Shown here: positions 52,173 through 64,000 of the stretch, one piece after another
How the letters are laid out: every line of letters starts with the position of its first letter
Position numbering within the stretch: the first letter of the stretch is position 1
Assembly: GCF_020166105.1 (NCBI RefSeq)
Contig: NZ_JAIUJY010000006.1
Location: 248,001 to 312,000, forward strand
DNA from: Blastococcus sp. LR1
GTDB taxonomy: Bacteria; Actinomycetota; Actinomycetes; Mycobacteriales; Geodermatophilaceae
Length of the DNA: 64,000 nucleotides
Reading direction: 5' to 3'
Made by a program: the position numbers and the translations under genes
The notes under the pieces: generated by a model
What the model saw: only the letters and a program-made list of their open reading frames with translations
Database searches by the model: none
What the model was told of the DNA's origin: nothing

Positions 52173-53927
52173 TCAGCGGGTGCTCAGGATCGCCGCGCTC
52201 TCCGCGGGGAGGGTCACGGTCGTCCCGTCCAGCTGCGGCTCGTCACCGGTGGAGAAGACCACGCCGACCGCGGCCCGGTCCAGGGCGATCTCCCGCGGCT
52301 GACCGGCGAGGTTGGCCACGACCCGCAGCGCGCCGCGGTGCACGGTCATCGTCCGGTCCTCGTCGTCCCAGCTGACCTCGACCGCGGTCAGATCGGGGTC
52401 GACCAGGTCGGGCTGCTGCTTGCGGAGCGCGAGCAGTGCCTTGTGCACCGCGAGCAGGCGGGCGTGCGGCTCCTTCTCCGGCTCGGCCCAGTCGAGCTTC
52501 GACCGGGTGAAGGTCTCCGGGTCCTGCGGGTCCGGCACGACCGCCGGGTCCCAGCCGTGCTCGGCGAACTCGCCGATGCGGCCCTTCGCCGTCGCCTCGC
52601 CGAGCTCGGGCTCGGGGTGGCTGGTGAAGAACTGCCAGGGGGTCGTCGCGCCCCACTCCTCGCCCATGAACAGCATCGGCGTGAACGGGGTGGTGAGCAC
52701 CAGCGTCGCGCCGACGGCGAGCAGGTCGGGGGAGAGGGTCTCGGAGATGCGGTCACCGGTCGCCCGGTTGCCGATCTGGTCGTGGTCCTGCAGGTAGCCG
52801 AGGAACTTCCAGCCCGGCAGGCGGGCGGTGTCGACCGGCCGGCCGTGCGAGCGCCCGCGGAAGCTGGACCAGGCGCCGTCGTGGAAGAAGGCGCCGGTGA
52901 GCGTCTTGGCCAGCCCGCCGAGACCGGCCTCGGCGAAGTCGGCGTAGTAGCCCTGGCCCTCACCGGTCAGCGTGGTGTGCAGCGAGTGGTGGAAGTCGTC
53001 GCTCCACTGCGCGTGGATGCCGCTGCCGCCGGCCTCGCGGGGGGTGACCATCCGCGGGTCGTTCAGGTCGCTCTCCGCGATGAGCGTGAGCGGTCGGCCG
53101 ACGGCGACCGAGAGCTTGTCCACCTCGGCCGACATCTGCTCGAGGATCGGGGTGGCGCGCTCGTCGACGAGGGCGTGCACGGCGTCCAGCCGCAGCCCGT
53201 CGACGTGCATGTCGCGCAGCCACATCAGCACGTTGTCGAGGATGTAGCGACGGACCTCGTCGGAGTCCGGGCCGCTGAGATTGATCGAGTCGCCCCAGGT
53301 GTTCGAGCCGCCCTCGGCGAAGATCGGGAAGTACAGCGGCAGGTAGTTCCCCGACGGGCCCAGGTGGTTGTAGACGACGTCCTGGATCACGCCGAGGCCG
53401 CGCTGGTGGCAGGCGTCGACGAACCGCTGGTAGGCCTCCGGGCCGCCGTAGGTCTCCTGCACCGCGTACCAGAGGACGCCGTCGTAACCCCAGTTGTGCG
53501 TGCCGTTGAACGCGTTCACCGGCAGCAGCTCGACGAAGTCGACGCCGATCCCGACCAGGTGGTCCAGGCGCTCGATGGCCGAGTCGAGCGTGCCCTCGGG
53601 GGTGTAGGTGCCGATGTGCATCTCGTAGACGACGCCGCCGGCCAGCGGGCGCCCGGTCCAGGCGGAGTCCCCCCAGGAGTACGCCGAGGGATCGAACCGG
53701 CGGGACAGGCCGTGCACGCCCTCGGGCTGACGGCGCGACCGCGGGTCGGGCCGGGGCGTGTCGTCGTCGCCCAGGAGGAAGCCGTAGTCGGCGTCCGGGC
53801 GCGCCTCGATCTCCGCGCGCCACCATCCGCCGTCGTCCCGGCGCAGATCGTGGACTGTGCCGTCGACCTGCACTCGCACGCGTTCGGGCAGGGGCGCCCA
53901 GACGGCGAATTCGACGGGAGCGGGCAT
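52173..53927 (-). CDS. treZ: Malto-oligosyltrehalose trehalohydrolase
   Basis: GH13 enzyme that releases trehalose from maltooligosyl-trehalose, last step of the TreXYZ route. The 584-residue protein has an N-terminal Ig-like domain ([18 protein letters not shown]) and a barrel with [16 protein letters not shown]. The nucleophile Asp is in [10 protein letters not shown] near 248, the acid Glu in LIAESDLND near 282, and [12 protein letters not shown] near the third acidic residue. ATG at 53927 has a GGAGG site 7 bases upstream. It is separated from treY by an exporter operon on the other strand. Confidence 0.95.
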   Translation of the reverse strand: MPAPVEFAVWAPLPERVRVQVDGTVHDLRRDDGGWWRAEIEARPDADYGFLLGDDDTPRPDPRSRRQPEGVHGLSRRFDPSAYSWGDSAWTGRPLAGGVVYEMHIGTYTPEGTLDSAIERLDHLVGIGVDFVELLPVNAFNGTHNWGYDGVLWYAVQETYGGPEAYQRFVDACHQRGLGVIQDVVYNHLGPSGNYLPLYFPIFAEGGSNTWGDSINLSGPDSDEVRRYILDNVLMWLRDMHVDGLRLDAVHALVDERATPILEQMSAEVDKLSVAVGRPLTLIAESDLNDPRMVTPREAGGSGIHAQWSDDFHHSLHTTLTGEGQGYYADFAEAGLGGLAKTLTGAFFHDGAWSSFRGRSHGRPVDTARLPGWKFLGYLQDHDQIGNRATGDRISETLSPDLLAVGATLVLTTPFTPMLFMGEEWGATTPWQFFTSHPEPELGEATAKGRIGEFAEHGWDPAVVPDPQDPETFTRSKLDWAEPEKEPHARLLAVHKALLALRKQQPDLVDPDLTAVEVSWDDEDRTMTVHRGALRVVANLAGQPREIALDRAAVGVVFSTGDEPQLDGTTVTLPAESAAILSTR

Positions 53928-54028
53928 GCGGGAGCCTCCGATGAGGGGGGGAACGGCGAGGGGGCGGAGGGGTTCTGCCCGCGTGCGGCCGACCCAACCC
54001 TTCACGGAGGCCGATCTCGGTCACCCGC

Positions 54029-55134
54029 GTGCCGCGAACGAAACGGTCTGTGACCGGCCCCTCACCCACTATCGTCCGGCGCCACCGGTACCGATGGGTG
54101 CCCGAACTGTGGAGGCCGCTCGTGGGCACGGTCCGCACCCTCGTCTTCCCGGCGCTGCGCCTGCTCGTCTGGGCGGTGATCGCCGCGGCGCTGGTCGTGC
54201 TGGCCTTCCGCGGCGGAACCGATCCCGCCGCCGGCGGCCCCGACGCCCCGATGCTCGACCTCACGTCGCCGGCGCTGCCGGTGGCCCGCGGCACCGTCGC
54301 GAACACCGTCACGGTCAGCGGCACCGTCGTCGCCGACAGCCCGGTACCGGTCCGGGCGACCGCCGCCGGGACCGTCCGCCGGATCCTGGCGCCCCAGGGG
54401 AGGGGCGTTCCCCCGGGACAGGGCCTGCTGGAGATCCGGGTCGAGGAGCAGTTGCAGGCGACGACGGGCACCGACGCCGAGGGCAATCCGACGGTGACGC
54501 CGCGGCCGCCGCGGATCCGCACGGTCACCGTGCCCGCGCCCGCGGGGGGCACCGTCTCCTCGATGGAGGCGCTCGTCGACCAGGTCGTCTCGGTGGGCGA
54601 CAAGCTCGGCGAGATCGCGCCGGGCACCCTCTCGGTGACCGCGACACTGACCCAGGCCGAGCAGTTCCGGCTGCTCGCGCCGCCCGCCACCGCCGAGGTG
54701 ACGGTCGAGGGCGGCCCGGCCCCCTTCACCTGCACCGGGCTCACGCTGGGTGCGGCGCCGGCGCCCACGAGCGGCGACACGGGCAACGGCGACTTCATGG
54801 GGCCGCCGACCTCCGGGGGAACCACCGCCACGTGCGCCGTGCCGCCGGGCGCCACGGTGTTCGCGGGCATGGCGGCGACGGTCGCGGTGAACGCCGGCAT
54901 CGCGGAGAACGTGCTCGTCGTCCCGATCACCGCCGTCCAGGGCTCGGTGCAGCAGGGCAACGTGTGGGTGGTCGGCGAGGACGGGTCCCAGGAGGAGCGG
55001 CCCGTCGCCCTCGGCCTGAGCGACGGCGACCAGGTCGAGGTGCGCGAGGGGCTGGCCGAGGGGGAGCAGGTGCTCCAGTTCATCCCGGTGCCCGACGACA
55101 CCGTCGACGACGAGATGATGGGCGGGCCGTACGG

Positions 55135-55138
<4 letters not shown>
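54029..55138 (+). CDS. Periplasmic-adaptor-like membrane fusion protein (MacA type)
   Basis: 369-residue adaptor of an ABC exporter. A basic N-terminus and one membrane anchor (LLVWAVIAAALVVLAFRGG, about 45-63) are followed by a beta-barrel/lipoyl-like region with VANTVTVSGTVVADSPVPV and VTVPAPAGGTVSSMEALVDQ. A distal domain ends VVPITAVQGSVQQGNVWVVG. The coiled-coil hairpin of classic MacA is short or missing, as expected in a monoderm. GTG at 54029 is the most upstream plausible start. Its TGA overlaps the ATPase ATG by 4 bases. Confidence 0.85.
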
Positions 55139-55859
<721 letters not shown>

Positions 55860-55863
<4 letters not shown>

Positions 55864-57083
55864 TCGGCGTCCTCGGCGCGCTGTCGGAGGCCTGGGACGA
55901 GGTCCGCGTGCACAAGAGCCGCGTGGTGCTCTCGCTGGTCGGCGTCTTCCTCGCGGTGTTCGCCATGACGTCGGTGACGGCGATCGGGCAGCTCGCCGCA
56001 CAGGTGCAGCAGGAGACAGCAGAGCGGACGGGCGGGCGGCCGGCGACGATCGGCGTCTCCGCCTACGACCCCGCGACCGGCATGCCGCCGGACTCCGAGG
56101 CGTGGGACGCGGCGGTCGCCGACCTGACCGACCGCTACGGCATCACGACGTCGGCGAGCATCTCCTACGGCGAGGGGCTGTACCGCATGCCGGGCGGCAC
56201 CCAGCGGGCGCAGACGATGCGAGTCTCGCCGTCCTACGGCGAACTGCACCGCAAGGAACCGATCGAGGGCCGCTGGCTCCGGGAGGGCGACCGCACGTCG
56301 CTGAGCCCGGCGCTGGTTGTCAACGAGGCATTCCTCGAGGCCCTCGGGGTTGCGGACCTCTCCTCCCGTCCCACCGTCGTGCTCGGCGGGCCGACCCCGG
56401 TCCGCGCGACGATCGTCGGCGTGCTCCGCGAGGGGTACGGGTCCGACCTGCTGGCCTACCGCGTCGACCGGTCCGGCGGCGCCTGGGGCGACGCAGGGAC
56501 CGTCGATCCGATGCAGGCGATGTACGGCGGGCCCAGCACGCTGGAGGTCTGGGTGAATGCCGATCAGGCCGACGAGGTCATGGAGACGGTGCGCCGGGAC
56601 CTGGGCCTCGCGCTCGGCGGAGCCCAGGTCGACCCCTACCGGATGGACGCCGAGGGCGTGGAGAAGTCGCTGGCCGTGCTCCGGCTGGCCATCCGCGGGG
56701 CGGGGATCGTCGTGCTGGTGCTCGGCGGCCTCGGCGTGCTCAACATCGGGCTGGTGACCGTGCGCCAACGGATCCGCGAGATCGGCGTCCGCCGCAGCTT
56801 CGGCGCGACCTCAGGGCGGGTGTTCGCCGCGGTGATGCTGGAGAGCGTCTGCGCCACGGCACTGGCCGGCGTGGTCGCGGTCGGCGCGGCGATCGTGCTG
56901 GTCCGCAACCTGCCGGTCGTCGCGTGGTTCAACGACGGCATCCCGCTTGCCGACGCACCGGGCTTCCCGGTGGCGGCGGCGATCGAGGGGATGATCGCCG
57001 CCACCGCCGTCGGTGCGCTGGCCGGTCTGCTGCCCGCGATCATCGCCGTCCGCGCCAAGGTCATCGACGCGATCCGCTTCTGA
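55860..57083 (+). CDS. MacB-type ABC transporter permease
   Basis: 407-residue FtsX/MacB-like permease. TM1 is near residues 22-45 (VVLSLVGVFLAVFAMTSVTA). A large extracellular MacB core domain (about 50-265) follows, then three membrane segments beginning AIRGAGIVVLVLGGLGVLNI and ending GALAGLLPAIIAVRAKVIDA. The cytosolic motif REIGVRRSFGAT contacts the ATPase. GTG at 55860 overlaps the ATPase stop by 4 bases. A terminator hairpin lies 25 bp downstream. Confidence 0.93.
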
Positions 57084-57108
57084 CCGGGACGAGCGGGGGC
57101 CGGAGGCT

Positions 57109-57146
57109 CCCCGAGGAGCGGTCGAGGGGGCTCCGCTCGCTCGGGG
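57109..57146. terminator. Terminator between exporter operon and treY
   Basis: CCCCGAGGAGCGG (57109-57121) pairs with CCGCTCGCTCGGGG (57133-57146), one bulged base, 11-base loop. It serves convergent genes. Confidence 0.7.
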
Positions 57147-57179
57147 ACGGCTCCTGGCCGCGGTGTCGTCCGGAGGACG
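57143..57179 (-). repeat. 37-bp sequence shared with the sigA 3' flank
   Basis: Minus-strand reading CGTCCTCCGGACG then CACCGCGGCCAGG and GCCGTCCCC. It differs from 9722-9758 at two positions. Both copies lie just after the stop of a minus-strand gene (sigA, treY). Confidence 0.75.
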
Positions 57180-57188
57180 ACGATGTGC

Positions 57189-59537
57189 TCAGGCGCGGAC
57201 GAGGAGGGCGACCGGGAGCTTCGTCAGCAGGGCGTCGGCGGCCACGCCGGCGACGTCGGAGACCACCCGCTCGCCGGTGAGCAGGTCCCGCCAGGCGCCG
57301 TTGGGCAGCTGCAGCGCGGTGTCGCCCCAGCCGCTCTCCGCGAGCGTCGCCGGCAGTCGGGTGGCGACGACGACGACGCCGTCGCCCTCCTCGCCGCTCC
57401 GGTCGAAGGCGACCACGTGGTCGGCGCCCGAGCCGATGACCTCGATGGGGGAGTAGCCGGCGAACCACTCGGGGTGGTCGCGCCGGGCCCGCAGCACCCG
57501 CGAGACCACGAGCAGCTTGGCCGCGCCGGTCTCGTCGACCTCGGGCACCTCGCCGGCGTCGAGCCGGGCCAGGAGCTGCCGCCGCAGGTCGTAGTCGACC
57601 GGACGCCGGTTGTCGGGGTCCACCAGCGAGTAGTCCCACAGCTCGGTGCCCTGGTAGACGTCGGGCACGCCCGGCATCGTCAGCTGCAGCAGCTTCTGGG
57701 CCAGCGAGTTCGACCGGCCCAGCGGCGCGATGCGGGCGACGAACGCCTCGATCTCCGCCGTCGTCGTCGGGTCGTCGTAGGCGGCGTCGACCAGCGCGTG
57801 CAGCTGCTCCTCGAACTCCTGCACCGGGTTGGTCCAGGTGGTCGAGGTGCCGGCCTCGCGGGCGGCCTTCTCCACGTAGGCGTGCGCCCGCTCCCGGGAG
57901 AGCGGCCAGGCGCCGACGAGGTTCTGCCAGACGAGGTGCGCCAGCGAGCGGTCAGCCAGCGGGTGGCGGGCCAGCCAGCCGCGCACCAGCTGCCCCCACT
58001 CGGACGGGAGCTCGGCGAGCACGGCCAGCCGGGCGCGCACGTCCTCGCTGCGCTTGGTGTCGTGCGTGGAGAGGGTCGTCATCGACCGCGGCCGCTTCTC
58101 GAGCCGCCGCTGCTGCCGCTCGTGGAACTCGGCGACGCTGCTGCCGAACTCGGCCGGATCGCCGCCGACCTCGTTGAGCGCGACGAAGCGGGCCCAGCGG
58201 TAGTAGGCGCTGTCCTCGACGCCCTTGGCCATGACCGGACCGCTGGTCTGCTCGAAGCGGGTGGCCGCCTCGGTGCCTGCCTGCGACAGCGCGGAGTGCA
58301 GCGCGTCGACCGCCGCGGTGAGGTCCGGACGGCGCTCGCGGACCGCGGCGACGGTGCTGTCCAGGTGCTCCCGTCCGTCGGGCAGGTAGCTGCGGTAGAC
58401 GTCGAAGCTCGCCAGGAGCTCGGCCAGCGCCTCGGTCTGCTGCGCGGCGTCGATGCCCGGGAGCTCGCCGATCACCCGCACCAGGCGGGCGACCTCGGAG
58501 CCGAGCATCCCGTCGGTGACCTCGCGCTTGCAGTCGTGGACCAGCTGCGCGTAGTCGATCTGCTTCCCGGCGAGCTCGGTGTCCAGCGCCGTCAGCGCCG
58601 GCTCGCCGGCCGGGTCGATCAGCACCTCGTCGACCTCGGCGAGCGCGTCGTAGCCGGTCGTGCCCGCCGTCCGCCAGGACTCCGGCAGGTCCTCGCCGGG
58701 CTCCAGGATCTTCTCGACGACCGTCCACCGGTTGCCCGATGCCTCGGCGAGCCGGTCCAGGTAGCCCTTGGGGTCGGCCAGTCCGTCCGGGTGGTCGATC
58801 CGCAACCCGTCGACGGCGCCGTCGCGCACGAGCTGCAGCACCAGCTCGTGGGTGGCGTCGAAGATCGCCGGGTCCTCGACCCGCAGGCCGGCGAGGGTGT
58901 TGATGGCGAAGAAGCGCCGGTAGTTCAGCTCGTCGTCGGCACGGCGCCAGTCGACCAGCTCGTAGTTCTGCCGGGCGTGCACCTCCTGCGGCGTGCCCTC
59001 GCCGGTGCCGGGCGCGATCGGGAAGCGGTTGTCGTAGTACCGCAGCTCGCCGTCCACCACCTCGAGCTTCTCGACGTCGTCGGCCGACCCCAGCACCGGG
59101 ATGCGGACCTTGCCGCCGCCGAACTCCCAGTCGATGTCGAACGCGCCGGCGTGCGTCGAGGCCTGACCGTGCTGCAGCACGTCCCACCACCACGGCGCGG
59201 CCGACGGGTCGTCGACCCCCATGTGGTTGGGCACCAGGTCGAGCACCAGCCCGAGGCCCTGCTCGTGCAGCGCCTCGACGAACCGGTCGAAGCCCTCGCG
59301 CCCGCCGCGCGCCTCGTCGATGTGCGCGTGGTCGACGGTGTCGTAGCCGTGGTTGCTGCCCGCGGCCGAGCGCAGGAGGGGAGAGGAGTACGCGTGCGAG
59401 ACGCCGAGGTCGGCGAGGTAGCCGGCGAGCTCGGCCGCGTCCTGCAGCCGGAAGTCGGCGTGCACCTGCAGCCGGTAGGTCGCCACGGGCACGCCGCGGC
59501 GGGGCTCCTCGTCCTCGGCGAGAACGGGTCCGGTCAC
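57189..59537 (-). CDS. treY: Malto-oligosyltrehalose synthase
   Basis: GH13 enzyme that isomerises the reducing-end linkage of malto-oligosaccharides to alpha-1,1-trehalose, 782 residues. It has [20 protein letters not shown] at the start of the barrel, [12 protein letters not shown], and [18 protein letters not shown] with the nucleophile near 246. [13 protein letters not shown] with the acid Glu is near 273, and [20 protein letters not shown] is further on. GTG at 59537 overlaps the treX stop by 4 bases (GTGA), so it is translated with treX. Confidence 0.96.
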   Translation of the reverse strand: MTGPVLAEDEEPRRGVPVATYRLQVHADFRLQDAAELAGYLADLGVSHAYSSPLLRSAAGSNHGYDTVDHAHIDEARGGREGFDRFVEALHEQGLGLVLDLVPNHMGVDDPSAAPWWWDVLQHGQASTHAGAFDIDWEFGGGKVRIPVLGSADDVEKLEVVDGELRYYDNRFPIAPGTGEGTPQEVHARQNYELVDWRRADDELNYRRFFAINTLAGLRVEDPAIFDATHELVLQLVRDGAVDGLRIDHPDGLADPKGYLDRLAEASGNRWTVVEKILEPGEDLPESWRTAGTTGYDALAEVDEVLIDPAGEPALTALDTELAGKQIDYAQLVHDCKREVTDGMLGSEVARLVRVIGELPGIDAAQQTEALAELLASFDVYRSYLPDGREHLDSTVAAVRERRPDLTAAVDALHSALSQAGTEAATRFEQTSGPVMAKGVEDSAYYRWARFVALNEVGGDPAEFGSSVAEFHERQQRRLEKRPRSMTTLSTHDTKRSEDVRARLAVLAELPSEWGQLVRGWLARHPLADRSLAHLVWQNLVGAWPLSRERAHAYVEKAAREAGTSTTWTNPVQEFEEQLHALVDAAYDDPTTTAEIEAFVARIAPLGRSNSLAQKLLQLTMPGVPDVYQGTELWDYSLVDPDNRRPVDYDLRRQLLARLDAGEVPEVDETGAAKLLVVSRVLRARRDHPEWFAGYSPIEVIGSGADHVVAFDRSGEEGDGVVVVATRLPATLAESGWGDTALQLPNGAWRDLLTGERVVSDVAGVAADALLTKLPVALLVRA

Positions 59538-61642
59538 GCCGAGGGTCCCGTCAGCACGATGATCGCCCGCCCGTCCACGGTGACGGTCTCGCCCGGCTTC
59601 AGCTCGACCGGCTCGACCTCGTTCATCTCGGCGGTGTCGAGGACCGTCGACCAACCCTGGCAGTAGTCCTCGCCGGGGAGCGTGAACTCGATCGGGCTGT
59701 CGGAGGCGTTGAACGCCAGGTAGAAGTGGTCGTCCTTCACGAACTCGCCGCGCTCGTCGGTCTCCCGGATGCCCACGCCGTTGAGGTAGACGGCCAGCGA
59801 CTTCGCGTAGCCGACGTCCCAGTCGTCGTCGCCCATCTGCTCGCCCTCGGGGGTCAGCCAGGCGATGTCCGGCACCGGCTCGCCCAGGCCCCGGCGCACC
59901 GGGCGGCCGTGGAAGAACCGGCGACGGCGGAACGTCGGGTGGTCGCAGCGCAGCTGGGTGACCTTCTTGGTGAACTCCAGCAGGCCGTCGTCGACGTTCT
60001 CCCAGTCGATCCAGGTCAGCGGCGAGTCCTGGCAGTAGCCGTTGTTGTTGCCGCCCTGGCTGCGGCCGAGCTCGTCCCCGTGCAGCAGCATCGGCACGCC
60101 CTGGCTGAGCATCAGCGTGGCGATGAAGTTGCGCTGCTGACGCGCCCGGATGTGCAGGATCTCGGGGTCGTCGGTGTCGCCCTCGACGCCGCCGTTCCAG
60201 CTGCGGTTGTGGCTCTCGCCGTCGTTGTTGCCCTCGCCGTTGGCCTCGTTGTGCTTCTCGTTGTAGGAGACGAGGTCCCGCATCGTGAAGCCGTCGTGGG
60301 CGGTGACGAAGTTGATGCTGGCGACCGGACGGCGGCCGGAGTGCTGGTACAGGTCGGCCGAGCCGGAGATCCGGTCGGCGAACTCACCGATCGTCCCGCC
60401 CTCGCCGCGCCAGAAGTCGCGGACGGTGTCGCGGTACTTGCCGTTCCACTCGGTCCACAGCGCCGGGAAGTTGCCGACCTGGTAGCCGCCGTCGCCGATG
60501 TCCCACGGCTCGGCGATGAGCTTCACCTGGCTGACGACCGGGTCCTGGTGGACCAGGTCGAAGAACGCGGACAGCCGGTCGACCTCGTGGAACTGGCGCG
60601 CCAGGGTGGAGGCGAGGTCGAAGCGGAAGCCGTCGACGTGCATCTCGGTGACCCAGTACCGCAGCGAGTCCATGATCAGCTGCAGGGACTGGGGGACGCG
60701 GACGTTCAGCGAGTTCCCGGTCCCGGTGGTGTCCATGTAGTACTGCTCGTCGCCCTCGACCAGCCGGTAGTACGTCCGGTTGTCGATGCCCTTGAACGAC
60801 AGGGTCGGGCCCAGGTGGTTGCCCTCGGCCGTGTGGTTGTAGACGACGTCGAGGATGACCTCGATGCCCGCCTCGTGCAGGGCCCGGACCATGCCCTTGA
60901 ACTCCTGCACCTGCTGGCCGTTGGAGGCCTGGGCGTACTCGTTGTGCGGCGCGAAGAAGCCGATCGTGTTGTAGCCCCAGTAGTTTCGCAGGCCCTTCTG
61001 CTCCAGGGTGTCGTCCTGCACGAACTGGTGCACCGGCAGCAGTTCGATGGCGGTGATGCCCAGGTCCTGGAGGTGCTCGATGACCGCCGGGTGCGCGATG
61101 CCGGCGTAGGTGCCGCGCAGTTCCTCGGGGACCCGCGGGTGGGTCATCGTCAGGCCCTTGACGTGGGCCTCGTAGATCACCGTCTTGTTGTAGGGCGTCT
61201 TCGGCGGGCGGTCCACGCCCCAGTCGAAGAACGGGTTGACGACGACGGACTTCGGCATGTGCGCCGCGGAGTCGTCGTCGTTGCGCTCCTTGGTCTCGAA
61301 GTCGTAGCCGAACACCGACGGGTCCCAGTCGATCTGGCCGTCGATGGCCTTGGCGTAGGGGTCCAGCAGCAGCTTGCTGGGGTTGCAGCGCAGCCCCTGC
61401 TCCGGCTCGTAGGGACCGTGCACGCGGAAGCCGTACTTCTGGCCGGGGTGGACGCCGGGGAGGAAGGCGTGCCAGACGTACCCGTCCATCTCAGGGAGCC
61501 GGATCCGCTCCTCGTTGCCCTGCTCGTCGAAGAGGCACAGCTCGACCTTCTCGGCCACCTCGCTGAAGATCGCGAAGTTGGTACCGGTGCCGTCGTAGGT
61601 GGCGCCGAGGGGATAGGCGCTACCGGGCCATACCTGGGTCAT
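59534..61642 (-). CDS. glgX: Glycogen debranching enzyme (TreX/GlgX)
   Basis: GH13 isoamylase-type enzyme that hydrolyses alpha-1,6 branches of glycogen, supplying linear chains for TreY. The 702-residue protein has an N-terminal CBM48 ([20 protein letters not shown]) and a barrel with [20 protein letters not shown]. The nucleophile is in [13 protein letters not shown] near 341, the acid Glu in [13 protein letters not shown] near 376, and [17 protein letters not shown] follows. ATG at 61642 has an AGGAGGAA site. It is first gene of the treX-treY operon. Confidence 0.96.
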   Translation of the reverse strand: MTQVWPGSAYPLGATYDGTGTNFAIFSEVAEKVELCLFDEQGNEERIRLPEMDGYVWHAFLPGVHPGQKYGFRVHGPYEPEQGLRCNPSKLLLDPYAKAIDGQIDWDPSVFGYDFETKERNDDDSAAHMPKSVVVNPFFDWGVDRPPKTPYNKTVIYEAHVKGLTMTHPRVPEELRGTYAGIAHPAVIEHLQDLGITAIELLPVHQFVQDDTLEQKGLRNYWGYNTIGFFAPHNEYAQASNGQQVQEFKGMVRALHEAGIEVILDVVYNHTAEGNHLGPTLSFKGIDNRTYYRLVEGDEQYYMDTTGTGNSLNVRVPQSLQLIMDSLRYWVTEMHVDGFRFDLASTLARQFHEVDRLSAFFDLVHQDPVVSQVKLIAEPWDIGDGGYQVGNFPALWTEWNGKYRDTVRDFWRGEGGTIGEFADRISGSADLYQHSGRRPVASINFVTAHDGFTMRDLVSYNEKHNEANGEGNNDGESHNRSWNGGVEGDTDDPEILHIRARQQRNFIATLMLSQGVPMLLHGDELGRSQGGNNNGYCQDSPLTWIDWENVDDGLLEFTKKVTQLRCDHPTFRRRRFFHGRPVRRGLGEPVPDIAWLTPEGEQMGDDDWDVGYAKSLAVYLNGVGIRETDERGEFVKDDHFYLAFNASDSPIEFTLPGEDYCQGWSTVLDTAEMNEVEPVELKPGETVTVDGRAIIVLTGPSA

Positions 61643-62094
61643 CGTGTGGAGTTCCTCCTGCGCAGGGGCCCCGAGGGCTGGGGGCGGGTGGCCGGCGCGC
61701 GTGCTGACGCCACCGACCGAGGACGGACGTCGGAGACCGCTTGCCCGCGCGGGGGGCCCGCCACACCTGGACCCGGTGTGAGACCTGCCCCGTTCCCGAC
61801 CAGGGCGGATGCGCCACCGCTCCCGGGGACGACGACGCCCCCCGCGGCAGGGCCGCGGAGGGCGTCGTGCGCAGGTCGGGCCGGGGTGGTGCGCGCAGCG
61901 GGGGCCGACCTCGCCCGGGTGGAGGCCCGGGTGGCGCTGGTCCCCGACGGTGACCGCTCCTGCGTCCCGGCACGCTAGGGCCGGACGGCGGAACGGGCAA
62001 GTACCCGCCTCCCGGCCAGGTGCCCCGGCCGTCGCACCGGTCGCACGAGGCGCTCGCGGCGCGTTCTGTCACACCGCCGACGTACCTTCGTCCC
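61643..62094. other. Divergent intergenic region between treX and uvrB
   Basis: 452 bp without a supported gene. A 17-bp hairpin (61832-61848 with 61852-61868, one mismatch, 3-base loop) sits in the middle. No LexA-type TCGAAC-N4-GTTCGA site was seen, although uvrB is SOS-controlled in many bacteria. TACCTT at 62083-62088 is a candidate uvrB -10. Confidence 0.6.
61832..61868. terminator. Strong hairpin in the treX/uvrB divergent region
   Basis: Left arm ACGACGCCCCCCGCGGC, right arm GCCGCGGAGGGCGTCGT, loop agg. It resembles a terminator, but no gene ends here. Confidence 0.55.

Positions 62095-64000
<1,906 letters not shown>

Noticed and set aside
61643..62094. SOS box upstream of uvrB
   Set aside because: No TCGAAC-N4-GTTCGA or near match was found on reading the region.

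Overview
The window is chromosomal DNA of a very GC-rich actinomycete. Base composition, gene families and gene order fit a non-mycolate actinobacterium of the Geodermatophilaceae type (Blastococcus, Geodermatophilus, Modestobacter). That family assignment is inference from gene content, not from a marker search. The backbone matches a stretch known from Mycobacterium tuberculosis (sigB, yihY-like gene, sigA, ppgK, suhB, cei, DUF4193, dut, DUF3710, OB-fold, DUF3159, two trkA genes, kimA-like permease, RNA methyltransferase, dxs, RNase D, DUF3000, hemE, hemY, hemQ, msrB). Accessory genes are inserted into this backbone.

Layout. 1-11.1 kb: partial sigB, dtd, a secreted GH10 xylanase, a HhH-GPD repair protein, small DUF3099, DUF3039 and DUF7455 genes, YihY and VanW envelope proteins, and the principal sigma factor. 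11.4-20.2 kb: ppgK and suhB back to back, cei, a kinase-like phosphotransferase, DUF4193, an unassigned gene, dut, DUF3710, OB-fold, DUF3159 and paired trkA genes. 20.4-29.8 kb: a KimA-like permease, an RNA methyltransferase, an SGNH hydrolase, an LGFP-repeat L,D-transpeptidase, a gene under a perfect LexA box, dxs and a thiamine-binding protein. 30.1-36.8 kb: fadA-fadB and a divergent XylFGH-like sugar importer. 37-44.8 kb: RNase D, DUF3000, hemE-hemY, hemQ (coproporphyrin-dependent haem route), msrB and cspA. 45-50.5 kb: small genes, a PilZ protein, and a stand-alone LigD polymerase and ATP-dependent ligase flanking a secreted hydrolase. 50.8-61.6 kb: trehalose synthesis from glycogen (treX-treY and treZ) interrupted by a MacB-type three-gene exporter. 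62.1 kb to the end: uvrB, cut by the window edge.

Non-coding structure is the most unusual part. A 56-58 bp two-stem hairpin repeat occurs seven times between 5.5 and 29 kb. Its inner loop is conserved and its outer stem changes in a compensatory way. It usually starts within a few bases of a stop codon, and twice it abuts a -10 box. Other observations are a second hairpin repeat present twice at 29.8-30.0 kb, a 37 bp sequence shared by the 3' flanks of sigA and treY, many terminator hairpins, and at least sixteen genes whose start codon lies 6-8 bases after a -10-like hexamer (candidate leaderless genes). I see no tRNA, rRNA, CRISPR array, insertion sequence, phage or complete new defence system.
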